A stretch of 64,000 nt of DNA from Antilocapra americana (Eukaryota; Chordata; Mammalia; Artiodactyla; Antilocapridae). The position numbers were made by a program, and so were the translations under genes. The notes under the pieces are model-generated. The model did no database searches. It was not told the DNA's origin and worked only from the letters and a program-made list of their open reading frames with translations. The stretch spans positions 2,535,052-2,599,051 of the forward strand of contig ML662465.1 in assembly GCA_007570785.1 (NCBI GenBank), read 5' to 3'. The first letter of the stretch is position 1, and each line of letters starts with the position of its first letter. Positions 9,664-20,055 of this stretch are shown here, in pieces.

Positions 9664-10150
9664 GGAGAAACATTTTTGCTCCCTTAAATCATGTTTTCTG
9701 TTTGAAATAGAAGCTAAAGCAGTAGTGAGGAGGCAACATACAATATTCAATGGAGACAAGCAGGTAGGAAATAACATGGCTTCTATTTAATTATATAAAA
9801 TCCCACAAACCCTCAGGGACTGCCCAGGACCCGCGGGGATGATTTCCTTTCTTTCATAATTCGGGACTTAGTTGATTAAATGGCAGAAAGAATCCTGCGG
9901 CGAGGGAAGGCGGACAGAATAATGTGGTCAGAGAACCAAAGATGACATTCTGGCTTTCTTGTTCCTGCCCGTTCCTTTCCCCTTAGGGGCTGCAGGCTGC
10001 CATTCTGACCTCAGTGAAGAGATAAACATGCCCACTTATAGCACCAGGGAAAAGTGGATAGTCTCGCATCCCCCCACCCCTGCAAGACTCTGCAAGCCCT
10101 TATTACATTAATACAATTGATGGAGAGAGAAAGTAAGAGTAGGTGAGCTG
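9664..10150. other. single-copy block, possible conserved noncoding DNA
   Basis: No repeat recognised. AT-rich patches ('cataattcgggacttagttg', 'tgattaaatggcag') sit beside a few CpGs ('ggacccgcggggat'). No exon is supported. Constraint is a guess. Confidence 0.3.
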
Positions 10151-10334
10151 TTACCGAGTGCTATGAGCTGAATCGTGTCCCCCGAAATCCGTACATTGAA
10201 GTCCTAACCCCCAATACTGCAGAATGTGACCGCGTGTGTCACATTCTTTAAAGAGGTGATTCGATTCAAACGAAGCCCTTAGGGTGGGCCCTTTCCTTAC
10301 AAAAAGAGGAAATTGGGAGGCAGAGAGACACCAG

Positions 10335-10883
10335 AAATGAATGGATAATGAAGATGTGGTACATATATACAATGGAATATTGTTCAGCCATAAAAAGGAA
10401 TGCATTTGAGTGAGTACTAATGAGGTGGGTGAACCTAGAGCCTATTATATAGAGTGAAGTAAGTCAAAAAGTGAAAAACAAATACATTAATGAGTGTATG
10501 TGGACTCTAGAAAGATGGTACTGATGAACCTGTTTACAAGGCCACAGTGGATATACGGACATAGAGAAGAGACTTGTGGACACAGATGGGGAAGGAGAGG
10601 GTGGGGTGAACTGAGAGAGTACCATTGATACATATACACTACCATATGTAAAACAGATAGACCATGGGAATTTGCTGTATGACCCAGAGAACTCAAACCT
10701 GGGGTGCTCTGTGACCACCCAGAGGGGTGGGATGGGGTGGGAGGTGGGAGGGAGGTTCATGAGGGAGCGGACATACATGTACCTATGACTAATGCATGTT
10801 AATGTATGGCAGAGATCAGTGCAGTACTGTAAATCAATTATTCTCCAATTAAAAATAATTTAAAAAATTAAAATTAAATAAAA
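10335..10883 (+). mobile_element. ruminant L1 3' end inside the MaLR LTR
   Basis: L1 tail from 'atgtggtacatatatacaat' (end of ORF2) through the 3'-UTR ('gggtgggatggggtgggagg') to an A-rich end. TSD AGAGACACCAG (10324-10334) and AGAAACACCAG (10884-10894) match 10 of 11. Confidence 0.87.
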
Positions 10884-11057
10884 AGAAACACCAGGCATGG
10901 GCAGGCACCTAGGGAAAAGCACATGGGGACCCAGCCAGAAGGGGGCTGCCTGCAGGACAAGAGAGCCGAAACTAAACCTGCCAGCACAGTGACCTTGGAT
11001 TTCTAGCTTCCAGAACTGTGGAGAAAAAAAAACAAAAAACATTTCTGTTGTTTAAGG

Positions 11058-11250
11058 CAGCAGTTCCCCCAACCTTTTAGGCACCAGTTACAGGTTTCAT
11101 GGAAGACAACTTTTGCACAGACTGGGGTTGGGGGATGGTTTGGGGATGATTCAAGCACATTACCTTTATTGTGGATTTTATTTCTATTATTATTACATCA
11201 CCTTCACCTCAGATCATCAGGCATTAGATCCTGGAGATTGAGGACCCCTG
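11058..11250 (+). mobile_element. hAT-type nonautonomous DNA transposon
   Basis: The internal 'gattcaagcacattac', 'atttctattattattacatc' and 'cagatcatcaggcattagat' are typical of a mammalian hAT (Charlie-like) element. Degenerate terminal inverted repeats are seen at 11058-11075 and 11235-11250. An 8-bp TSD, GTTTAAGG (11050-11057) and GTTCAAGC (11251-11258), matches 6 of 8. Confidence 0.7.
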
Positions 11251-11309
11251 GTTCAAGCCACCATGATGTGGTATTTATTATGGTGGCCCTAGCAAATGAA
11301 TACACTGAG

Positions 11310-11475
11310 AAACAGAGCACTGGGTTTAGAGTTTGGCCTATACCTAGAATCTGCCTTAACTAGCAGTGTGATTGCACCTGTGGGCCTCAGTTTCCTCATT
11401 TGTAAAATGGACTAAGTAACCCTCTCCTCCTGAGTTTGCTGAGGAAGGAACATATGTGGAAGAACCATATCAAAT
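11310..11475 (+). mobile_element. MIR SINE fragment
   Basis: 'gtgtgattgcacctgtgggc', 'cctcagtttcctcatttgta' and 'aaatggactaagtaaccc' follow the MIR order. Confidence 0.78.
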
Positions 11476-11950
11476 GAGGTTCCTCCCTTGCCCTCACTTC
11501 CAAAGTATATTCTGAATCCACTTACAATCAATTCTCTTTACTCATGAGAGTTACATTTTATAAAGCCGCACAAACATGAAATGCATGAATACTGAATAAT
11601 GCATCACTCACAGGTGAAATATGGGGTTAAGTTCCTGTGAGCTTCTGGTCGTGATGTGTTCATGCTTCAGTCAACATCTAGCTTTGTTTCATGTGTGTTT
11701 CTAGCTCAACACGGCCTCTGTAACATATGTTGTAGATTCTGTAACACTGAGCTCAGTCAGCAGTGCGGTACCTCGTGCCTGAACAAAGCTCATCTGATTC
11801 ATCATTTTCTCCGTGAGGCACATCCCTGCCTCCTGGAACGTAAACACAGTGGCTGATGCCTCGGCACCGCTCTCAGGTCCAGTTTAAAGACAGGCTCAAC
11901 AGCCCAGAGTCACCCTGTAGAAATAAAGATCACCTGCTCTCAAGGCTCCA
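11476..11950. other. no gene seen
   Basis: Single-copy-looking, moderately AT-rich. Nothing supportable. Confidence 0.35.
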
Positions 11951-12440
11951 GTGACTTCCTATTCCACTTAAGATGAAGTCCATTCGCCTTCCCATGACCT
12001 GCAGGCCATGCATGATGGGTTCCTGCCCTCTCTGGCCTCCCTCCTGTCACTTCCTACCTGCTTTCTCTGCTCCAGCTCTACTGGTCATTGTGCCTTTTCT
12101 TAAGTCCACCAAGCCTGTTCCATCTCCCTGGGCATTCTTCTCTGGGAGGTGTACATGGCTCCCTGTGCACCCTGCCCCACTGGTGTAGGCTTCTGGTTCA
12201 ACATCTCCTCATCAGAGAGAGCCTACCCAGACCTCACTACCTGAAACCAGCCACTCCCTTCACTCTCTTCGCCCTTACTCTGCTTTTTACCTCTCCTCAC
12301 ATCTTGACTGCTCATCTTCACTAGAAGGTAAGCCCCATAGAGCAGTGACTTAGTCGTTGTTATTGAGTTTGTTTTTATCTGATTGCCTTTTGTTTGATTT
12401 CTGGTATGCCAGGCATCTACCTAGATTCCTTATAAATAAA
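11950..12440 (+). mobile_element. L2 LINE 3' region
   Basis: Pyrimidine-rich L2 order: 'ggcctccctcctgtcacttc', 'ctccctgggcattcttct', 'agaaggtaagccccatagag', ending near 'ccttataaataaatgatg'. The frames within it are not host genes. Confidence 0.68.
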
Positions 12441-12838
12441 TGATGCTGACCAGCTAGCCACACAGCTCATGGGACCTTGGGTGCTAGGCTGGTGAGGCTT
12501 CTGTAGTACACACAGGGTTAATGCTCTACTCTCTATGCACCAGCTGACTGCCCAGAGTGACTATCTCCAGGCCAGACTCAAAGGCTGGACTCTGTCCATG
12601 TACACCACCGCACATGACTCGGAACACTTGTCATCCCCAAGGAAACTTCTGGAAAGCCAGAGGGGAGGTTACCCCCTCCACACCCAGAGCTAACCTAGGG
12701 TTCTGGCTGGCTTGCAGTGCCCCCATTTCCACTTTCTATAACCAAGTGGAAGCTGCACCCAGGAGACCTCAAGACCTCAGTGAGAGGTGAATTTCGTCCA
12801 CAACAAGAAGAATTTAAATAAAATCTAGAGAAGGCACT
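12441..12838. other. no gene seen
   Basis: Single-copy-looking. One 77-residue frame (12557-12790, +) without recognisable homology. Confidence 0.35.
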
Positions 12839-12840
12839 TG

Positions 12841-13068
12841 GTTTTCCCAGGTGGTGCTAGTGGTAAAGAATCCACCTGCCAGATGCAGGAGATGTAAGAG
12901 ATGCGCGTTCGACCGCTGGGTGGGGAAGATTCCCTGGAGTAGGGCATGGCAACCCACACCAGTGTTCTCACCTGGAGAATTCCATGGACAGAGGAGACTG
13001 GCAGGGTACAGTCCATAGGGCCGCAGAGTCCATTGGACACAACTGAAATGACTTAGAATGCATGCACG
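12841..13068 (+). mobile_element. Bov-tA SINE
   Basis: Plus-strand 'ttttcccaggtggtgctagt' head, 'tggcaacccacaccagtgtt' body, and a tail near 'acaactgaaatgacttagaa'. Confidence 0.9.
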
Positions 13069-13350
13069 TAGGCAGGGATGGTACTTGGTTGGAGCAGGAA
13101 AAACATTCATCCCCCGCCATGAATACTGAGGGGTGCACCAGGAGCCAAGACGGCCCCGTGAGCAGTAGGAGTCCTGATACAAGTCTTGGCCCCTCGGTGC
13201 AGAGCAGTACCCTGGGTGACCTCCAGTCTCCAATTATCTTCCCTGAGCACAAGTTGAGAATTCCTTCTGCTCCAGTGAGAACCCTGGAGTGGCGAGGTAC
13301 ACTTTTCAATTATTTAAATTCCATATTGATTATTTAATAGTGGCCCTTTC
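13069..13350. other. no feature seen
   Basis: Unassigned sequence between a SINE and the next block. Confidence 0.35.
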
Positions 13351-13745
13351 TTTAGGGCATCTCAATCCTGTCCAGGAATTGACTGTACGAGGAAGCGCTC
13401 CGTGCTCAGTGGCACTAATGAGGCGTCTTCTCCAGAAAGGTGCCCGGGGAAGCTGGAGGCTGGCCGGCTGCCTCTGCAACTCCCTCCGATCCGCCAGAGC
13501 CGTTGGAAACACCCCACATCAGCGCGCTTCTCTCGTTACCGTCCACTCGGTGGGGCGATGTTATGCTTCCAGACAAACAGCGGAATATTTGCATAGCAAA
13601 CAGCAACATTTCCCGGGCATCATTAAGAGAGTGTGAGCAAGAGCCTGAGAAAGTGTCAGCCTTGAGGTGGTTCAGAGGCTCCGCTGAGCATTCAGCGACT
13701 GTGAGCCCGTCATGCAATAGGCTCTTTATATGCTTGGAAAATAAT
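13350..13745. other. candidate conserved noncoding block
   Basis: Repeat-free, richer in CpG than its surroundings (GCGCGC and TCGGTGGGGCG near 13525-13560), with an octamer ATTTGCAT at 13587-13594 followed by GCAAACA. It looks more like an enhancer than an exon. A 175-residue plus frame (13440-13967) runs out of it into a MIR and is not supported as a gene. Confidence 0.35.
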
Positions 13746-13759
13746 GAAGAAAATAATCC

Positions 13760-13960
13760 CAATAATAGCTGCCATATACTGAGTGTTTATTGTGTGGTAG
13801 GCATGGTCCTAAGCTCTCCCCATACATTAGTTTTATTTCATCCTCCCATAGATGAGAAAATCAGAGTACAGAGAAGCCAAGTAACTTGCCAAGATTGCAC
13901 AGTTCGTAAGAGAGCCAGATTTAAATATTGGCCAGTGTGGTCCCCAAACTTACATCCCAA
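13760..13960 (-). mobile_element. MIR SINE
   Basis: 'actgagtgtttattgtgtgg', 'tagatgagaaaatcagagta', 'gccaagtaacttgccaagat' and 'gcacagttcgtaagagagcc' give a nearly complete reverse MIR. Confidence 0.82.
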
Positions 13961-14084
13961 CAGCTGAGATCAGACAAGGGACATGCCTGTTAAGCTTTGC
14001 ACACAAGTAGATAAGTGTTTGAGTGTTCCTCAACTTTGTTCCCTAATGCCTCCAAACTCTTATCCCTCATGATATATGTACATA

Positions 14085-14168
14085 TATTTGTTGTTGTCAA
14101 GCTGTGTCTGACTCTTTTGGGAACCCAGGGACTGACTGCAGCCCACCAGGCTCCTCTGTCCATGGGAC
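14085..14168 (-). mobile_element. Bov-tA fragment
   Basis: Only the 3' portion remains ('gctgtgtctgactcttttgg' to 'ctcctctgtccatggga'). The head is absent. Confidence 0.8.
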
Positions 14169-14274
14169 AAGACTTAACGGAGAATTTGCTGTTTCCTCTT
14201 TGTAAATTCTAAGCAATTTGGATATTCAGCAATTAAGTTATTCAAGAAGCCAAATGAGTGTTTGATGGGCAGAG

Positions 14275-14400
14275 AAAGTGGGGGCACAGAGAAGTTAAAT
14301 AATCTGCCTGAGTTGAAAGATAGTTAATGACGGATGCAGGATTTGAACCTGGACAGTATAGTTTCTTTGTACAAGCCCTTAACCACTACTCCACACCCCC
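14275..14400 (-). mobile_element. MIR SINE fragment
   Basis: 'acagagaagttaaataatct', 'ggatttgaacctggacag' and 'cccttaaccactactcca' follow reverse MIR order. Confidence 0.72.
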
Positions 14401-14634
14401 AGATCTCTGATATCAGCTATTGCCACCCATGTAAGATGGTCCCATGTTTATAGAAATTTCTGATGGAAACATAAAGTGTCTCCTCTTCCTCCTTGGCTGT
14501 GTGAGGAAACTGAGGCCTGGGGAAGGAAGGAGAGGCACAGACTCTGAGCCAAGAAGAGCCAGCTCAGAGATCTGAATTGGAGTTGGGGTTTCTGGACCCC
14601 ACGTATGCCCTCTGTTGAGTAGATCAAGTTTGTT
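14401..14634. other. weak MIR-like remnant, otherwise unassigned
   Basis: 'gtgtgaggaaactgaggcct' near 14500 is MIR-like, but the match is too short to assign. Confidence 0.3.
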
Positions 14635-14772
14635 TTTTAATATTCATTTATTTGAATGTTCTGGGTCTTAGGTGTGGCGTGTGATATCTTAGCTGACCAG
14701 GGATGGAACTCTGGCCCCCTGCATTGGCAGCGTGGAGTCCTAGCCAGTGGATCACTGGGCAAGTCCCTAGAT
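14635..14772 (-). mobile_element. CHR-type SINE
   Basis: Reverse-complement CHR pattern: T-rich start, 'atatcttagctgaccaggga', 'ccccctgcattggcagcgtg', 'gatcactgggcaagtccct'. A tRNA-derived cetartiodactyl SINE. Confidence 0.75.
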
Positions 14773-15021
14773 TGAGTTTTGTTGGTTGCCTCTGGGCTGC
14801 ACTGTCTCTCTGGCCTTTAGGGGAATGCCCCCTTCTGTATAAAGCAGAGTGATGTTCACACCCACAGCCCACACCCTGCGCAGAAAGTTTCATCTCATTA
14901 GTCAAATTAAAACTTACTTCTGAACTTGGAATATCTGTGTGATAGACTTCAGTGAATTATAATTGTATTTATAACTTCCTGTCTCCCAGAAACTTAAGTG
15001 GCAACATGTTATTTGGCTCAT
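14773..15021. other. no feature seen
   Basis: Unassigned sequence with no repeat or exon. Confidence 0.35.
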
Positions 15022-15053
15022 TAAAAAAAAATAAAAATAAAATAAAATAAAAT
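15022..15053. repeat. (AAAAT)n simple repeat
   Basis: A-rich start followed by tandem AAAAT units, perhaps the decayed tail of a lost retroelement. Confidence 0.8.
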
Positions 15054-15054
15054 G

Positions 15055-15330
15055 ACACCTCGAGCAGTGCTGTAACTAATTAGGGAGACTTCCAAACTGC
15101 TGTTAATTCCAGACACTGAGATGGGCACCGCCAGCAGCCAGCAGCCAGCCCCAAGCTCCCAGGGAGGACAGACATGCAGCTGTGGACCTCAGACTTCACG
15201 TTAAGGCAAACAATTATTTTGACAGGTTGAGTGAGCTCCACAAAGTGCAGGTATAATAAAATCTTTCCATTGCTTTCTTTGCTGAGGCCAATACACCCGA
15301 TGACGGGGGAGGCTGGGTGATGTGGGGGAG
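15055..15330. other. candidate conserved noncoding block
   Basis: Repeat-free, with the palindromic site CTAATTAG (15076-15083), 'aaacaattattttgacaggt' including TGACAGGT (15220-15227), and short CAGCAGC repeats. Homeodomain and TALE-type motifs close together are compatible with an enhancer, but this is inference. Confidence 0.3.
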
Positions 15331-15519
15331 TCTTCCAGGAGCCTGGCACTAGATGTTACTTACACTCAGACATGGGCAGACATTTATCCCAGAGGCTCGA
15401 AGGGATGGCCTGGGGCTTTAGGGGTGAAGCTTAAGAATGGAAAAAGAACAAGTAAGCCAGGTTCACATTTGTTGAAATCCACTTCTATTTATTTATTTTG
15501 CCTCCCAGCGTTATCGTTA

Positions 15520-15648
15520 ATTAAAAAAAATTTTTGGAATAATTTTAGATCTATAGTGGAGTTATAAAGACAAGATGGAAAGCTGTCCTGTATCCTTCAC
15601 CCAGTTTCTCCTGAGGTTAGCGTCTTACATAAGCATGGTATATTTTTG
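15520..15648 (+). mobile_element. old L1-type fragment
   Basis: 'tggaataattttagatctat', 'agttataaagacaagatgga' and 'cttcacccagtttctcctga' match an old mammalian L1 3' pattern. A second, weaker copy lies at 18356-18550. Confidence 0.5.
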
Positions 15649-15775
15649 TGCCAGGCACTCTTTAGGGGCTATGGATACATCTATTAAGAAAAACACAAGC
15701 CATCTCTGTTTTCATAGAGCACATGGTCTGGTGGGGAGAAAGAGCACAGAAACAAACCCATGCTGGTGGTCATGC
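15649..15775 (+). mobile_element. L2 LINE fragment
   Basis: 'gtgccaggcactctttaggg', 'gctatggatacatctattaa' and 'tagagcacatggtctggtgg' follow the L2 3' pattern. Confidence 0.55.
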
Positions 15776-16178
15776 ATATCAGCGGTTAGGCGTGCTAGCC
15801 AGGCTGGTGCTATGTTTCTGAGATAGCATGAACATCAGCATTGATGACTAATCACGGCAGCAAAGCCTTTCATTGGATTGACTGTGTGAATATCTGACGG
15901 TCACCCTCCCTGACTCTGGACAAGGATGGAGGGCTGGGAAGGCAGGGCCAGGTAAGTGGGAGGTTGCTGAGGACAGGAACATCGGGTATCCGACTGACCA
16001 GGATGCTCACATGAGTGTGATCTGGGGTGAGCCACTGGGAACTGGTTTTGGAGAATGAAAATGACAGCATGAGGAGAGTGGGTGAGATTAAGTTCCCTGA
16101 AAAGTGCCTGCACAGCATGGGGAGTTAATGGATGCTGGAGCATGCCTTTGTGGGTCTAGATCATTGCAGTAGCATCCT
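15776..16178. other. no gene seen
   Basis: Single-copy-looking. Overlapping minus frames (15870-16143) have no recognisable homology. Confidence 0.35.
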
Positions 16179-16179
16179 C

Positions 16180-16660
16180 ACAGTTCTGTACTTCCATCCT
16201 TGTCCCCCTGGACCCCTTCTATCGTTTCTGGGGCTTCATCCCCACTGCTCTCTACTTCTCCTGCCTCTAGAACTCCCCAGGCTGCTCCTGAAACAACCCA
16301 GGCAGGCTCCAGCTTCCAGGTGTCAGCCCTTGTTGCTCCCTCTGCCTGGGAAGCTAACTCCCCAGATCTCTGCACAATTCGCTCTCTCGTTGTTCACGCC
16401 TAGACTTCACTGTCACCTAATCAGAAAGGTCTTTCCTGCCCACCTGGTAAAAGCAGAGCACCTTGCTTGATTTTTCTTCTGGTGCTTTTTACTGCCTGAC
16501 AAGTTATGGATTTGATGGTTTGGTTTCTCTCTCCTATAGTCTAAGCTCTGAGAGTGCGTTCTCTTGTTCACCTCATTGTCCCTGATTACAACCGCAGTGC
16601 AAGACCCAGAGGAGGCACCTGAGTCATATTTGTGGAGTGAATTCTCTTTGAATTCTTCCT
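16180..16660 (+). mobile_element. L2 LINE 3' region
   Basis: 'cctctgcctgggaagctaac', 'gatctctgcacaattcgctc' and 'aaggtctttcctgcccacct' then 'tagtctaagctctgagagtg' reproduce L2 order. It extends close to the Bov-tA. Confidence 0.72.
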
Positions 16661-16727
16661 TTTCTCCTTTCTTCCTATTAAGTTGCTGTTTTATACCCAT
16701 CATTTTGCTCCTGATATATAGAGAGGG

Positions 16728-16952
16728 GGACTTGCCCAGTGGCTCTGTGGTAAAGAATCCACCTGCAATGCAGGAGTTGCAGTAGACACAGGTTTGATCC
16801 CTGGGTAGGGAAGATCCCCTGGAAGAAGGCATGGCAACCTACTCCAGTTTTCTTGCCTGGAGAATCCCATGGACAGAGGAGCCTGGTGGGCTATAGTCCA
16901 TGAGGTCGCAAAGAGTCAGACACGACTGAAGTGACTAAGCAGGCACACACGC
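16728..16952 (+). mobile_element. Bov-tA SINE with 12-bp TSD
   Basis: Complete plus-strand copy. ATATAGAGAGGG (16716-16727) and ATACAGAGAGGG (16953-16964) match 11 of 12. Confidence 0.94.
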
Positions 16953-16964
16953 ATACAGAGAGGG

Positions 16965-17460
16965 AGCCTGTATAAAGGCTGGGGTTTGGGCTCCTGTTTC
17001 TTCCACCAAAGCCTCTTGGCCTCACTGGAGTGAAATGCTGGACCAGGGATGGTGCAGGTCACCTTCCCTTTTGGGGTCCAGTTGCAAAAACATAGCCCAG
17101 CTGGGCCCTTTCTCCTGGTTCCCCTCCTAGCCTGGCATGAACGGTGGGCAGCTAGCTGAGGATTTGCCAAATGCTCTGGCTCATCTGCTCCTGTGTCTGT
17201 TTTCACCTTTTATTTCCTTCTTGACCTCTGTCAAGAATTTTCAGGCCAAGAGAAAAACTCTAATCAACCACTCATTCTGTCTGCCTTCCCTCATTTCTGT
17301 CAGCACAGGGAAGAGCTGAACTAAGGCAGTGTGGTCAATTGGGGGCAGATAAATGAGGCAAGGCTGATTTCAGTGTGCCTTTCATTTCATGAGATGCCAG
17401 CCTCTGACTGGAGATCAAGGGTGCTTTAGGTGGTATGAGCAGGAAAAGGGGAATGCTCTC
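16965..17460. other. no gene seen
   Basis: Single-copy-looking. No repeat recognised and no supported exon. Confidence 0.35.
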
Positions 17461-17636
17461 AGGACTTCCCTGGTGGTCCAGAGGTTAAGATGTCACCTCC
17501 TAATGCAGGAGGTGTGGGTTTGATCCCTGGTCGGAGAGCTAAGATCCCACAGGCCTCGAGGCCAAAACACAAAACAGAAGCAATATTGTAACAAATTTAA
17601 TACAGACTTTATAAATGGTTTGCATAAAAAAAATCT
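17461..17636 (+). mobile_element. CHR-type SINE
   Basis: 'ggacttccctggtggtccag', 'gtgtgggtttgatccctggt', 'gagctaagatcccacaggcc', and the long CHR tail 'gcaatattgtaacaaattta' ending in an A-run. Confidence 0.85.
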
Positions 17637-17785
17637 AGTGATGGGATGGGGAGGGAGGTGGGAGGAGGCTCAAGATGGGGAACACATGTATACCCATGGC
17701 TGATTCGTGTCAATGTATGGCAAAAACCACTACAATATTATAAAGTAATTAGCCTCCAATTAAATAAATTAATTTTAAAAAATCT
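17637..17785 (+). mobile_element. ruminant L1 3' tail
   Basis: 'gatgggatggggagggaggt', 'acacatgtatacccatggct', 'gattcgtgtcaatgtatggc', then an A/T-rich end. It lies in the A-rich tail of the preceding CHR SINE. AAAAAATCT on both sides may be the TSD. Confidence 0.83.
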
Positions 17786-17999
17786 TCAAAATAAGGCGGA
17801 GAATGCACCTTTCTCTGGGCTTCCTGGATTCAACCCATCTGCTTCATCAGAAAACCTGCTCTGAGCAGGAAAGAGAAGGGGAGAGGAAGCCAGAGAATCT
17901 GTCTACAGACTATGCCAGACCAGCATGATGCGGTGGTAAAATGATGATCTATCATTCTGAATTCATCCTGACAGTAACAATGGCTACATTTACCTAATG

Positions 18000-18180
18000 G
18001 TACATGTATTCCGGGAACTGTATTACACATGCTGCTGCTTTAATCCCTACAACTGCCCAGTGAGATATTAATATCTCCTGTTTCACAGATGAGGAAACTG
18101 AGATTCAGAAACTTGCCAGCGTCTCAGAGTTAATAAGTACTGGAGCCAAAATTCAAATAGTCTGACTGCAAAACTTATAA
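18000..18180 (-). mobile_element. MIR SINE
   Basis: 'ctgctttaatccctacaact', 'cagatgaggaaactgagatt' and 'gccagcgtctcagagttaat' are reverse MIR blocks. Confidence 0.8.
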
Positions 18181-18355
18181 ACGCAATCATGATGCTACAT
18201 CGTATTAAAGTTGCAGACGAATGGTCCAAGATAAGTTGCATTTCACCTGCAAACACATGGGTGCTTTCTAATTAAATTTGTTTCCAACCTTTAAAAAATG
18301 AGTGATTAAAAAATGGCAGTTTCATATTTTTATCTTTTAGCCTTTTTTTTTTTTT

Positions 18356-18550
18356 GGAAATGCTTTTAGACTGACAATGAGTTGCAAAAAGAGCACAAAA
18401 GTCCCCATCTACCTTTGACTCAGTTTCCTGCTATGTTAACACCTTTCCTAACACAACTACATTATCAAAACCAGGCAATTGACATATTTGAACAATATTA
18501 TTAACTTAAATGCACAACTTATCACACTTCGCTAGTGTGTACCTGAACTT
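18356..18550 (+). mobile_element. old L1-type fragment
   Basis: 'gacaatgagttgcaaaaaga', 'tttcctgctatgttaacacc' and 'caatattattaactt' resemble the pattern seen at 15520-15648. Confidence 0.45.
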
Positions 18551-18554
18551 ATTT

Positions 18555-18846
18555 TAAAAATTTATTTATTTATTTTTAGCTGGGCTGGGTCTCCGTTACT
18601 GCATGCGGGCTTTCTCTAACTGCAGTGAGCAGGGGCTACTCTTTAATTGTAACATGTGGATTTCTTCTTGCCGTGGTTTCTCTTGTTGCAGCGCATGGGC
18701 TCTCTAGGCTCATGGCTTTCAGAAGTTGTGGCTTGTGAGCTTAGTTGCTTCATGGCATGTGGGATCTTCCTGAACTGGGGATCAAACCCATGTCCCCCGC
18801 ATTGACAAGTGGATTCTTAATCATTGGACCACCAGGGAGGTCCCTG
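18555..18846 (-). mobile_element. long CHR-type SINE (CHR-1 like)
   Basis: Reverse copy: 'gggctttctctaactgcagt', 'ggtttctcttgttgcagcgc', 'cttagttgcttcatggcatg', 'gggatcttcctgaactgggg', 'ggaccaccagggaggtccc'. Confidence 0.82.
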
Positions 18847-18847
18847 G

Positions 18848-19120
18848 ACTCATTTTTTGAAAAATACTTTATTTTGTATTGGGGCATAGCTGATTAAGGA
18901 ACAATGTTGTGATAATTTCAGATGAACAGCGAAGAGACTCAGCTGTATATGCAAATGTATCCATTTTTCTCCAAACTCCTTTCCCACCCAGTCTGCCACG
19001 TAACATTGAGCAGAGTTCCATATGATACACAATAGGTCCTTGTTGGTTATCCATTTTAAATATAGCAGTGTGCACTATTCCAAACTTCCTAACTATTCCT
19101 GCACTAATTTTTTAGATGGA
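18848..19120 (-). mobile_element. artiodactyl L1-type 3' fragment
   Basis: 'tttattttgtattggggcat', 'agactcagctgtatatgcaa', 'cccagtctgccacgtaacat', 'taggtccttgttggttatcc'. The same family appears at 49255-49760. Confidence 0.65.
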
Positions 19121-19800
19121 TAATTTGAAATAAAAGGTATAGTACTTGAATACTTATTAAAAAACCATATCTGGAAACACAGAGCAAGATTTCAATGTCT
19201 GAAAAGATCTGGTGGGACTGAGTGGAGACTGCCTTCCCTTAGAGGGGTACTGGGTGTTCATCTTCGCCAGAGTCCAGACTTTGCTGATCTCACTTGTATG
19301 CACTGCCTTCCTGGCCTCTGAAGACTTTTGTCCTTTGACCCTATTGCTTCAAGTCTAGCAGCAAAGCTGGGTGTCACAAGGAGAGAATCCCATTGTCTGA
19401 TACACCACCTTTCAGATAATATGTTGCCAAGCCATGATTATCTGGTGAGAGGCTGGTTAACCAGAAAGACTGTGAGGTGGAAACGAGTTTGTCTCATTCC
19501 TCAGGGCTCCAGTGAAGGGAGGAGAGTCAGTGGTAGGAGGCAAAAGCAGGTGGGTTTTAGTTTATCCTGAGGAAGCGCTTTCTCATAATGGGATTTAACT
19601 AGAGAATCAGGCTGCCTTATGTAAGGTAGTGAGGCACCCATTACTGGAGGCATTCAAATAGACAGTGGCTAAATTTCAAGAGTGTTGGAGAAGAGCTATC
19701 TGTTGTAAGAGGGAGGTGAGATGACATTAGTCTGAGGACCATTTTAATGCTTAGATTCATGGGCTCAGATTCCATAACTAGAAATCTAAAAGTTAAAATA
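19121..19800. other. no gene seen
   Basis: Single-copy-looking. The frame 19328-19570 (+) has no recognisable homology. Confidence 0.35.

Positions 19801-19803
<3 letters not shown>

Positions 19804-19839
<36 letters not shown>
19804..19839. repeat. (TG)18 microsatellite
   Basis: About 18 uninterrupted TG units, followed by an imperfect TG/CA-rich stretch. Likely length-polymorphic. Confidence 0.95.
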
Positions 19840-19840
<1 letters not shown>

Positions 19841-19884
19841 TATGTGTGTGCACACATGTGCCCTTGTACTTGCATATGTATGTG

Positions 19885-20055
19885 TTATATGATTATCTCG
19901 TTTAATCCTCATGATAGTGATCTGGGCTATAAATTATCACTCTGCCATTTAACAAAAAACAGAACTGCTCAGAGAAGCCAAATGATGTGTCAAACTCTGC
20001 TAGTGAATGACTGAGCTTGAATCTGAATTTGAACTTCTATGTCATTGGCTTCAAA
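19885..20055 (-). mobile_element. MIR SINE fragment
   Basis: 'tcgtttaatcctcatgatag', 'agaactgctcagagaagcca' and 'gcttgaatctgaatttgaac' follow reverse MIR order. Confidence 0.7.

Larger units (their letters stand above)
10158..11305 (+). mobile_element. MaLR LTR (MLT1/MST-like), split twice
   Basis: The LTR consensus order is visible: 'gctgaatcgtgtcccccgaa', 'ttgaagtcctaacccccaat', 'cttagggtgggcccttt', 'gagagacaccag', then after an L1 'ccagcacagtgaccttggat', 'ttccagaactgtggagaaa', 'ttctgttgtttaag', then after a hAT element 'tggccctagcaaatgaatac'. It belongs to the ERVL-MaLR class of long terminal repeats. No internal retroviral gene is present, so it is probably a solo LTR. Confidence 0.78.

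Noticed and set aside
13440..13967. 175-residue plus-strand open frame as a gene
   Set aside because: The second half is a reverse MIR and the first half has no recognisable domain. No splice or promoter support.
16728..16800. tRNA genes in the heads of Bov-tA and CHR elements
   Set aside because: The heads are tRNA-derived but lack a foldable cloverleaf with intact arms and are dispersed in many copies. They are SINE promoters.
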